NCBI RefSeq assembly: GCF_902833055.1
Contig: NZ_CADFEJ010000002.1
Location: 248,001 to 312,000, forward strand
DNA: 64,000 nt
Direction of reading: 5' to 3'
From: Burkholderia territorii
Lineage (GTDB): Bacteria > Pseudomonadota > Gammaproteobacteria > Burkholderiales > Burkholderiaceae
Positions 56,456-64,000 of this stretch are shown here, piece after piece. Every line of letters begins with the position of its first letter. Positions within the stretch are counted from its first letter, which is position 1. A program made the translations under genes and the position numbers. The notes under the pieces are model-generated. The model did no database searches and was not told the origin of the DNA. It was given only the letters and a program-made list of their open reading frames with translations.

Positions 56456-59400
56456 CTACCGAAAGAATTTAACGTTATACCCATTGACCTCAACACCTTT
56501 AAATCCGAAAGAGTTCATCGACTTTCCTAGTGGAGTAGCCCAAACTGCTTGAATCGGCGAAAGCCCAGAAGATGTCGCGGAATTGTAAGCATCACGGTTT
56601 GCATTGCCTAGCTGAGCAGACACAGTTTTCACTTTGTCGGCCCCGACGGCTTCTATCGCCTTGGAAATCATATCTGTTCCCACACCTCGCCCAGACACCG
56701 TAGTCCCGTACCAGTCTATGTGAAAATTCCCATCTGGAGAGTAACGACCAATCAGATCGCTTTGCGCAAACTTGCTGTCAACAACAGAACCATTTTTATC
56801 AAACTTCTGTCTGGAGGATAGCTCGACGTCTACATACCCGCCATCCTTGGCTTCAACTTTCGTGTCGAAATTCAGTCCTTCCTTATTCGATGACGATGGT
56901 CCATTCGAATGAAGGATATAGTCAACGAGCTCCTTCGCCTGATCCGGAATGATTTCCGTGATCCAGTCACTGATCTTCTTGGCATCAGGCAACGGTGAAA
57001 TCAAGGAACCCGGTTTGATACTCGGATCGAGCTCCGTGGCTGGATCAACAATCACGCCGTCACCCTTGCCCGCCGTCTCGCCCTTGTACCCCGGTAGCTT
57101 GAACCCGGCAAGCCAACCGGGAGCCGGCGCCATCGGCGAGACCTGATTGTTCTCGACCTCAATCTTCCCCGCCCCAGCCGCGGTCGCCACATCCTGCCCC
57201 GACACCGCTGCAACACCGGCAACCAGGCTGGTCACCAGATTGTCGCGCGCTTCGCGCTCCGATGCCGACAGATTCGTCGACGGCGCCAGCAGACTACCGA
57301 GCACGGAACTGGACGCCGCACCCAACGCACCCGCACCACAGCTCTGACTGCTGGCGGCCGCGCCGGCGCATCCGACAATCGCGTGCAGCGCCGCACGCGC
57401 CTCCTCGCTGCCGACGCTGTCGGCAATCTGCTTCACCTGATTCGCGCCGAGTTGCTGCAGATAAGCCACTGTCGCACTCTGCGCGAATTGGCCGAGCCCG
57501 CCCGTCACATTGCCGCCCGCCGCGACCGACAGCGCCGTAAGCACCTGCCGATAGGCTCCGCTCGGTCCCCAGTTGGCGTTCAGTTCATCGGCGCGCTGCT
57601 GGGCCGCCGCGCGTTGTTCCGGCGTCAGAGTCGGGTCCTTCGCCGCGGCCTTCGCGGCGTCGGCTTCCGCCGCGCGAATGGCGACGAATGTCCCCGCCTG
57701 ATTGATGAACTGACTCGTGATGTCGAAGCCGGCCTGAATCTTGTCTTTGTCGAAAATAGGCGCGAGTGCACCACCCGTGTTCGACGTATCGCGATTGATG
57801 CTCGCGACCGACTCCGCTGCCGTCTGCCCGGTCAGTTGTTGGTGCTTCGCGCCGTCGGTGATCGTGACGACGCCCCCGCTAATACCGCTCTTCGTCGTCG
57901 AATTCGCATCGCCTGACGCACTGAGCGCTACCGGCGGCGCGACCTGCAGCCCGCCATCTCCCTTCGGTAGCGACGTTCCCGGCACCGGATTAACGTTATC
58001 CGCCGTGCCTCTCTGATCCTTGCCGATGGTGCCGCCATAGCCACCCGACAGTCCGACCGACGATGCGTCGTACGACGCATGGTTCTCGATGTCGCTATGG
58101 GTCAGCGTCGCGGTGCTCAGCTTGTTCAGATTGTCCTGAACCGCCTTGTCGCTGCTCGCGATCACGCCGCCCTTGAGATCGGTATTACCCTTCACGTCGA
58201 CCTGGAAGCCGCCATCGCCCGCCTTGATTCCCGATTGTTCGATCACGCTGGCGTAATCGCTGTTCATCTTCGTCTGGCCGACGCTGCCCGCCACGCTCGA
58301 CTTCCCGGCACAAAGCGGCGGCACACACACGCTCACTGAAACGCCCGCGTTTTGCTGCTTCGAATCGTAGTGATCCTTGTCCTGCAGGCTCTCGATGTTC
58401 AGGTCACCGCCTACGTCGGCAATCACCTGTTTGCCGGACGCGACCGCGCCCTTCAGAGTCGTATCGCCGCCAGACTGAATCGCAAGTTGGTTGCCCGCGG
58501 TCACATGCGTATTTGTCCACGTCGATGAATCGCCATCCGCGTGGCCGCGATTGCCGGCAACGCCCGCGGTGAACGCTATCCCGGTCTTGTCGCCGACGGT
58601 GATCGACACGCCCACCGACGCACTCGATCCGCTGTTCGTACTGTGCTGGCTACTGGTATTTTCTGCCGCCTTCAGGTTCACATTGCCCTCGGCGGCCAGC
58701 TTCGCGTTGTTACCTGCAGAAACGGTGCTGCCGATCACGTCAAAATTGCTGTCCTTGCCGGCACCAGCGGCAGCGATCGTCACGTTGTGCCCCGCCGATA
58801 CCGTGCTACCCACAGCGGTGCTCGACTGCGCCTGCATCTGGCTGTCACTCTTGCTCGCGCCGAGCGATACGTTGATCCCGACGCTCGTGGCCGCCTTAGT
58901 CGGGTCGCCGCCCATCTGCTTGAGCGAGTCATAGGTGTTCTTCGCTGCAAGGCCCGTCGTGGCGGCAGCCAGCGCGATCAGGCGAGGATCCCCGCCGACG
59001 CTTTGCGCTGCGTTCGCCATCTGCCGTCCCGTCTGCACCGCCGCCAGCACCGGATTCGTCACCCCCACCGTCAGGCCCGACTGGCGGAACTGCTGCTGCT
59101 CGGCGAAATTGGTCGTATCGGTCGCCGCATCGATCTTCACTGTCTTGCCGGAAAGATCGACGTCATTGCCGGCATGCAGGACGCTGCCGGTCGCATGAAG
59201 ATCGTTGCCCGCGCTCACGCTCAGATTGCCGTTCAGCGCGCCGATCGCACTGCCGTTGTTCGTGACCGATGAAGACTGCTGCTTGTCCGAATTCGAACGA
59301 GAGCCGACCGACACCGAGAGGCCCCCATTCGACATCAGGCCGGTTTCCTTCTTGTCGTAATAGGTCGACGATTGAATCGTGTCCTGCGAGGTCTTGATGT

Positions 59401-62400
59401 TCACGTCCCGTGCGGCCGACAGTGACACATCGTTTGTCCCGACGATGTTGCTGCCCGTCACGTTGATGTTGCGACCGCTCCTGACCGTTACGCCATCTGC
59501 GGAAATCGTGCTGCTCTGGTTGTACGTGGCCGTCTGATCGATTCCGCTCGCAATCTTCGCGCCGCTCACCACATTGCTACGGCTGTGCGTCTCGTGCGAG
59601 TTCAACTCGTGCGTCTCGGTTGCCGCGCCGACATTCACGTCACCGGCCGCGAGCAGGTTCGCGTTGCCTTTGTCTACACTGACCGCACTGCCGGAGAGCG
59701 TAATGTCTTTGCCCGACACGATGTTGACCGTATCACCGCCCTTGAGCGTAGTTCCTGTGAGTGCCTGATCCGACGTATGCAGCGTTTCCGCATAGCTGCC
59801 GTGGCTGTCGCTGCCCGAGCTGTTGCTGTTCACCGTCGATGTCGCGCTCGCCGCGCCGAGCGTCACGTTACCCTTGGCGGCGATCGTGCCGCCTTGACCG
59901 AGGTCGATCTGCGCGCCCTTGGCTGTCAGGTCACCACCGACGCCGATGCTCGACTGCCCACCCACCGTCACCGAACTACCCGTGACCTTGTTGATGTCGG
60001 TATTCGACACGCCGTTCGCCCGCTGCACGATCTTGTGCTCGCCGGTCTGCACCGCACCGAGATCCCAGTTTCCGCCGACGTTCATCCCGAGGTTGCCGCC
60101 AACCGACAGGTTGCCCGTGTTCTGCTGGAAGTTACCGCCCGTCGTAATGGATGCATCGCCCGCGACATCCAGCTTCGCGGTCGGTCCGAGCGTCGTCACC
60201 ACGCTCGTCGCACCATCGCGACTCACGCGCGTATTCGTCTTCGTCGCGGTATCGAGAACGAGGTCCTTGCCCGCATCCAGTAGCAGACTGCCGGCCTTCA
60301 CGTTCGCCGACGTCAGGTCGATGTTGTTCTCGGTCTTCAGCGACATCAGCCCACCGCTTTGCAGCGCGCCGAACGCGTTGTCGATGTGCTTGCCCTGGAT
60401 GGCCAGCGTGTTGTCCGCCTTGATCGTCCCGCTGTTCGTGAACGACTGCGCGTTCTGGAAGTCGATGTTCGTCGCGCTGATCAACGGCCCGTCGATATTC
60501 TGCTGGCTGGCCTTCGCGAGATACACGACCGGCACGAGTACCGACTGACCGTCGACCACCCGCGTTTCCATCATGATCACGTTGCTGGCCAGCTTCGATA
60601 CCTGGTCGGCCGACAAACTCGCGCCGATCGGCAGATCGAGCGACTTCGACAGATCCGCCCCTGCCGTCATCAGCGATTGATACATCGACTGCAAGTCCGC
60701 GTAAGGCCCCAGCACGGCCTTGCCGGTCAGCGACGTGATTTCGTTGCGCACGAGCTGCTGCTCGTAGAAGCCGTCGCCGAGGCGCTTCGGGACGTGCGTG
60801 AGGTCGACGCCAAGCTGACCGAAGAAGTAATCGCTCGAGATGAAATTCTTCCGGTTCGTGAATGCCGGGTTCGTTTCGATCACGTAGTTCGCGTTGGGTG
60901 CGGCAGTCGGCCGGTACAGCCCGCCCTGCGGAATCGTGAGGTTGTCGAGCACGTTCAGTGCGGTCGCACTTGCGATGACCGGATCGACCGGCGCCTGCGG
61001 ACCGCCATGCACCGACGACGCCCCCGACTTCACTCCGCTCGCGTTACCGCTCAAGTTGCTCGGTGTGAGACCGGGCACCGACTGCCCCGGCAGCAAGCCG
61101 AGCGACGGAATCGATGCGTTGCCCGCCGTGTTATTGACGCTGACACCCGTGCCGGAAATCGTGCCGTTCGAGCTCAGTGTCGAGCTGTAGCCAGGCAGCT
61201 TGTAGTCCTTGATCGAGGCGGGCGCCGCCTGCGTGTAGCCACCCGGGCGCCCGGTCACGAAAGGCGCATTGCCGAACGGCAACTGCCAGTTGTATTCGCT
61301 GTTGTCGTAGTTGTTGTAGTGATACTGCCCCGAGTAGGAAACCGTCACACCCGGCAGGTTCTGACCAGACGCCGCCCAGCCGTCGGCATCATAGCGGGCC
61401 GGCATCTTGATGTCGCCGACCGCCGCGATGTTGCTCCAGTAGTTTTGCAGCGTGCCGACCGACGACGCGTCGATCTTGCCGCCCGACACGATTTGCGCGG
61501 CCGGGCTGAGGTCCGTCACGGTCGTCGCCGTCGCGCTGTCCGCATAGTAGGTCGTGTACTGGTACGTGCTGTTCCACTGGCCGCCATGAGGCGGCTCGGT
61601 ATAGACGCCGCCGATGCTGTCCGGATCCTTCACGCCAACCTGGCCCGTACGGCCGCTGATCGGGATACCGAACTGGCCGAGCAACGATGGATCGATCGAG
61701 CCGGTCGAGGTCTTCATCACGCGCCGCGCGCTCGTCACCTTGTCCGCGTGCAGTTCCATGTCTGCGCCGGACTGGATCAGCGCCGACGCGTTGTTGACCA
61801 GCGCCGCATTCGTGTAATTGCCGCTCGCGTCCTTGCCGCCCGCCAGGACCACCTTGCCCATGCCGAAGATGGCGGTTGTCGCCATCGAGTCGGTCGCGGT
61901 CGTGTCGTCGCGGTTCTCGATATCGTGCGCGAGGATTTCGAGCGTGCCGTTGCTGTCCGACCCGCCAATCACCGCGGTCGGACCGAGGTTCGAGATCGTG
62001 CCCGTTGCGTTGAGCGACGCGCTGGCGCCGACGAGCGCGCCCGTGTTGATCAAATTGCCCGATTGCGTGCGCAGCAAGCCGCCGGCCGTCAGGGCGCCCA
62101 CGTTGACGATGTTGCCCGCATTGACGCTCAGATTGTTGACCGACTGCAGGTTCGCGTTGTTCGTGAAGGTGCCGGGCAACGTGAAGCCGAGGTCGTGGCC
62201 TACATTGAACTGCGTGTCGGCCGTCGCCATATAGTCGCCTTGAAGGCTCACGTTGGCGTCGTGCGTCGAGCTGTAGGTGCCGCCGCCTTGCAGCGTGGCC
62301 GCCGCGATCGACAGGTCGTGCGTCGAGCTGATCTGGCCGTTGGTGTTCGTGATCGCGCCGGTCGTCGTGACATTCACGTCGCCGTTCGAATTCGTGACGT

Positions 62401-64000
62401 TGCCGATCGTGCCGCCGCTGTTGTCCAAGGTGCCGCCTTGAACATGCAGCGACGCGCCGCTGAGTTGACCGCCCTGCGTATTGATGATCGACGCCGCGCC
62501 GACCGTCACGTCGCCGTTGCCGGTGATGGCACCCATGCCCGCGACGCCGCCGGCGTGGCTGTTGGCAATCTGGCTGCCGCCTTGCACCGTCATCTTGCCC
62601 GCGCCCAGGTCGACAATGGCGCCGTCCGCGTTGTCGATCGACGCCGCTTGAATGTCGAGCGTGCTGGTGTCGCCCGCAACGGATTGCCCCGCCTGGATGT
62701 GGCCGCTTCGGTTCGACAGCGCGCCGCCATTCTTCAACGACAGCGACGCATCCGATCGCAGCAAGCCCTGCGCGTTGTTGACGTCGCCGGCGATCGTCGC
62801 ATCGATGCCGCGTTGGGCGGCGAGGATGCCGCTCGCGTTGTTCCAGGCAGCCGCGTTGACGATGGCTTGTCCCTTCGTCACGATGGTGCCCGACGCGTTG
62901 TTCAGCGCGCTCGCGCCGTTGCCCGGTTCGATCGTCAGCGTGCCGGTGCCGGCGTGCGTGATGGTGCCGCCCGCGTTGTTCAACTCGGCCGGCTCGAGCG
63001 TCAGGTCCGTGGCGTTGGTCTGCAGCGTACCGCCGTTCGAGTTGTCGAGCGTGCCGCTGACATTGATACCCATCGACGACGCGCCGTATTGCGTAATCGT
63101 GCCGCCATGATTGACGAGGTTGGTAGCCGCGAGCGCCAGCTGATTGGCCTCGATCTTGCCGCCACTGTTGTCGAGCGTCGAATCGGCGGTGACCGACAGG
63201 TTCGGTGCAACGATCGATCCGCCCTGGTTCGTCGTTGAACCGGTGCGGATGGTCGCGTTCGTGCTCGCGCCGATCTGGCCGCCGTCGTTCGTCAGCGTGC
63301 CGGTGGAGACGCTCACGTCCGTGTTCGACAACAGCTTGCCGCTCGCGTTGTTCAACGTGCCGGCGACGGTTGCCGTCAGTCCGTTCTGCGCGATGATCGA
63401 TCCCGCCGTGTTGTTCAGTGCGCCGGTTTGCGCGACGACGCGCCCGTTGCTCGCGATCGAACCGCCTGCGTTCGATACGGAGCCCGCCCCGCCGCCGAGC
63501 GTCAGTGTGCCGTGGCCGGCATGCGTGATCGTGCCGCCGTCATTGATGAGGGCGGACGGGGTGAGCGTCAGATCGGTGCTGTTGGTTTGCAGCGTACCGC
63601 CGTTCGAGTTGTCGAGCGTGCGCGACACATTGACAGCCATCTGGCCAGCACCGGTCTGCGTAATCGATCCGCCGTGGTTCACGAGGTCGGTCGCATTCAA
63701 CGACACCTGTTCCGCCTGCACGGTGCCGGCGCTGTTGTCGAGCGTCGCCGCGCCAATCGTGGTCGTATTGCCGACGATCGATCCGCCGTTGTTCAACAGG
63801 TGCGCGCCGGCATCCACCGCGACGTTCTGCGCAGCCTGCAGCGTGCCGCCGCCGTTGTCGACCGACTGGCCCGAAACGCGGAGATTCGTGTTGGAAGTCA
63901 TCGCGCCGCGGTTGACAACGTTTGCGCCGCGGACCGAAACATCGCCGTTGCCGCCGATGACACCGCCTTGCGCGCCGTTCGCCGTCGTGCCTGCGACGTT
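56456..64000 (-). CDS. cdiA: CdiA/filamentous-hemagglutinin-like CDI exoprotein, 5' end outside the window
   Basis: A partial gene: 2514 codons are visible, and the frame is open to the right edge, so the signal peptide and TPS secretion domain are missing here. From N to C: long runs of filamentous hemagglutinin repeats (DNSGGxIxxxxxxxxxA units, to about residue 740); a central region with adhesin repeats and a Gly/Pro-rich stretch; Fil_haemagg_2-type repeats (about 1290-1980); a pretoxin region ending in VENN (57146-57157); and a 229-residue toxin domain. The protein is exported by CdiB and delivers the C-terminal part into neighbours. The downstream immunity gene starts 6 bp after its stop. 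It carries VENN rather than the ELYN motif usual for Burkholderia CdiA. Confidence 0.88.
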   Translation of the reverse strand, partial: NVAGTTANGAQGGVIGGNGDVSVRGANVVNRGAMTSNTNLRVSGQSVDNGGGTLQAAQNVAVDAGAHLLNNGGSIVGNTTTIGAATLDNSAGTVQAEQVSLNATDLVNHGGSITQTGAGQMAVNVSRTLDNSNGGTLQTNSTDLTLTPSALINDGGTITHAGHGTLTLGGGAGSVSNAGGSIASNGRVVAQTGALNNTAGSIIAQNGLTATVAGTLNNASGKLLSNTDVSVSTGTLTNDGGQIGASTNATIRTGSTTNQGGSIVAPNLSVTADSTLDNSGGKIEANQLALAATNLVNHGGTITQYGASSMGINVSGTLDNSNGGTLQTNATDLTLEPAELNNAGGTITHAGTGTLTIEPGNGASALNNASGTIVTKGQAIVNAAAWNNASGILAAQRGIDATIAGDVNNAQGLLRSDASLSLKNGGALSNRSGHIQAGQSVAGDTSTLDIQAASIDNADGAIVDLGAGKMTVQGGSQIANSHAGGVAGMGAITGNGDVTVGAASIINTQGGQLSGASLHVQGGTLDNSGGTIGNVTNSNGDVNVTTTGAITNTNGQISSTHDLSIAAATLQGGGTYSSTHDANVSLQGDYMATADTQFNVGHDLGFTLPGTFTNNANLQSVNNLSVNAGNIVNVGALTAGGLLRTQSGNLINTGALVGASASLNATGTISNLGPTAVIGGSDSNGTLEILAHDIENRDDTTATDSMATTAIFGMGKVVLAGGKDASGNYTNAALVNNASALIQSGADMELHADKVTSARRVMKTSTGSIDPSLLGQFGIPISGRTGQVGVKDPDSIGGVYTEPPHGGQWNSTYQYTTYYADSATATTVTDLSPAAQIVSGGKIDASSVGTLQNYWSNIAAVGDIKMPARYDADGWAASGQNLPGVTVSYSGQYHYNNYDNSEYNWQLPFGNAPFVTGRPGGYTQAAPASIKDYKLPGYSSTLSSNGTISGTGVSVNNTAGNASIPSLGLLPGQSVPGLTPSNLSGNASGVKSGASSVHGGPQAPVDPVIASATALNVLDNLTIPQGGLYRPTAAPNANYVIETNPAFTNRKNFISSDYFFGQLGVDLTHVPKRLGDGFYEQQLVRNEITSLTGKAVLGPYADLQSMYQSLMTAGADLSKSLDLPIGASLSADQVSKLASNVIMMETRVVDGQSVLVPVVYLAKASQQNIDGPLISATNIDFQNAQSFTNSGTIKADNTLAIQGKHIDNAFGALQSGGLMSLKTENNIDLTSANVKAGSLLLDAGKDLVLDTATKTNTRVSRDGATSVVTTLGPTAKLDVAGDASITTGGNFQQNTGNLSVGGNLGMNVGGNWDLGAVQTGEHKIVQRANGVSNTDINKVTGSSVTVGGQSSIGVGGDLTAKGAQIDLGQGGTIAAKGNVTLGAASATSTVNSNSSGSDSHGSYAETLHTSDQALTGTTLKGGDTVNIVSGKDITLSGSAVSVDKGNANLLAAGDVNVGAATETHELNSHETHSRSNVVSGAKIASGIDQTATYNQSSTISADGVTVRSGRNINVTGSNIVGTNDVSLSAARDVNIKTSQDTIQSSTYYDKKETGLMSNGGLSVSVGSRSNSDKQQSSSVTNNGSAIGALNGNLSVSAGNDLHATGSVLHAGNDVDLSGKTVKIDAATDTTNFAEQQQFRQSGLTVGVTNPVLAAVQTGRQMANAAQSVGGDPRLIALAAATTGLAAKNTYDSLKQMGGDPTKAATSVGINVSLGASKSDSQMQAQSSTAVGSTVSAGHNVTIAAAGAGKDSNFDVIGSTVSAGNNAKLAAEGNVNLKAAENTSSQHSTNSGSSASVGVSITVGDKTGIAFTAGVAGNRGHADGDSSTWTNTHVTAGNQLAIQSGGDTTLKGAVASGKQVIADVGGDLNIESLQDKDHYDSKQQNAGVSVSVCVPPLCAGKSSVAGSVGQTKMNSDYASVIEQSGIKAGDGGFQVDVKGNTDLKGGVIASSDKAVQDNLNKLSTATLTHSDIENHASYDASSVGLSGGYGGTIGKDQRGTADNVNPVPGTSLPKGDGGLQVAPPVALSASGDANSTTKSGISGGVVTITDGAKHQQLTGQTAAESVASINRDTSNTGGALAPIFDKDKIQAGFDITSQFINQAGTFVAIRAAEADAAKAAAKDPTLTPEQRAAAQQRADELNANWGPSGAYRQVLTALSVAAGGNVTGGLGQFAQSATVAYLQQLGANQVKQIADSVGSEEARAALHAIVGCAGAAASSQSCGAGALGAASSSVLGSLLAPSTNLSASEREARDNLVTSLVAGVAAVSGQDVATAAGAGKIEVENNQVSPMAPAPGWLAGFKLPGYKGETAGKGDGVIVDPATELDPSIKPGSLISPLPDAKKISDWITEIIPDQAKELVDYILHSNGPSSSNKEGLNFDTKVEAKDGGYVDVELSSRQKFDKNGSVVDSKFAQSDLIGRYSPDGNFHIDWYGTTVSGRGVGTDMISKAIEAVGADKVKTVSAQLGNANRDAYNSATSSGLSPIQAVWATPLGKSMNSFGFKGVEVNGYNVKFFR
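56459..57145 (-). other. CdiA C-terminal toxin domain, GNAT-like
   Basis: The 229 residues after VENN. A first part (about 90 residues) is Pro/Gly-rich and may be the entry domain. The last 140 residues follow the GNAT order: several strands (GGYVDVELSSRQKFD), a strand NFHIDWYGTTV, then SGRGVGTDMISKAIEAVG resembling the acetyl-CoA loop (RGxGxG/A), a strand KVKTVSAQLGN, and LGKSMNSFGFKGVEV similar to the C-terminal GNAT motif. The first basic residue of the canonical loop is Ser. The composition is A/T-richer than the rest of cdiA. The function is inferred from motif order only. Confidence 0.55.
57146..57157 (-). other. VENN motif of CdiA
   Basis: Codons for Val-Glu-Asn-Asn, at the end of a PT-VENN-like pretoxin domain (LSASEREARDNLVTSLVAGV leading to KIEVENNQ). 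In E. coli-type CdiA this motif marks the boundary of the exchangeable toxin part, and here base composition changes just after it. Confidence 0.8.
57289..57441. repeat. 153-bp direct repeat, copy 2 (inside cdiA)
   Basis: The partner of 55869-56021. It encodes the KQIADSVGSEEARAALHAIV segment just upstream of the VENN region of the intact gene. Confidence 0.85.
62930..63720 (-). repeat. Tandem 567-bp (189-residue) duplication in the cdiA hemagglutinin region
   Basis: Two adjacent blocks code for very similar sequences, each with LDNSNGGTLQTN, TDLTL, and GGTITHAG(H/T)GTLT. Matching points at about 63021 and 63588 are 567 bp apart, an exact multiple of three. This is a recent-looking internal duplication of the hemagglutinin repeat filament. 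Confidence 0.65.

Overview
The window is GC-rich proteobacterial DNA. Gene content suggests a secondary replicon of a Burkholderia cepacia complex species or close relative: a CS1/cable-type pilus locus, an oligomeric porin, an Azospirillum-type non-phosphorylated L-arabinose pathway, a ferulate module, and a contact-dependent inhibition (CDI) locus in the Burkholderia order A-I-(O)-B. No rRNA, tRNA, CRISPR array, insertion sequence or prophage was seen. The organism assignment is inference from gene content.

Layout. 1-8.7 kb: two orphan RcsB-like response regulators on either side of about 1.1 kb of non-coding DNA, then a pilus operon on the minus strand (chaperone, major pilin, usher, tip protein; cblBACD-like). 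A terminator-like hairpin lies between pilin and usher. 9-16.9 kb: mixed metabolic genes (DAHP synthase, secretory lipase, YceH-family protein, SDR, HutC-like GntR regulator, PhyH-type dioxygenase, a solitary amino-acid binding protein). 17.3-18.6 kb: a toxin-antitoxin pair (XRE antitoxin, AbiEii-type nucleotidyltransferase) behind a palindromic operator. It is followed by a decayed ankyrin-repeat gene, a LysR regulator and two tandem cytosine-deaminase-like amidohydrolases. 22.8-29.4 kb: a glycine-zipper lipoprotein, about 1 kb of non-coding DNA, a subtilisin-like lipoprotein protease, a GNAT enzyme, an orphan CS1 pilin and a class III aminotransferase with a TTG start. 29.7-33.4 kb: an M20 amidohydrolase and diaminopropionate ammonia-lyase operon divergent from an Lrp regulator, plus a DEDDh exonuclease.

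33.6-43.0 kb is a ferulate module. One operon carries an MFS carrier, a porin and a tannase/feruloyl esterase. A second carries hydratase-lyase (ech), vanillin dehydrogenase (vdh) and feruloyl-CoA synthase (fcs). A MarR regulator lies just upstream. Both operons carry the same inverted repeat (ATCAGG-N3-CCTGAT), which suggests one regulon taking feruloyl esters to vanillate. 43.2-52.7 kb is an L-arabinose module: lactonase, AraHGF transporter, arabinose dehydrogenase, 2-keto-3-deoxyarabonate dehydratase, arabonate dehydratase and a divergent LysR regulator. The terminal semialdehyde dehydrogenase is not in the window.

52.8-64 kb is a CDI locus: CdiB, a secreted Sel1-like protein where BcpO sits in related loci, an orphan fragment carrying a 153-bp copy of cdiA, a small immunity gene, and a giant CdiA that runs off the right edge. 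The CdiA C-terminal domain after VENN looks like a GNAT acetyltransferase, which would be an unusual CDI toxin activity.

The most notable regulatory signal is a set of five palindromes of the form TAGGA-N4-TCCTA, very like the enterobacterial RcsB/RcsAB box. They lie near the two RcsB-like regulators, upstream of the pilus operon, and in the non-coding stretch before the protease.
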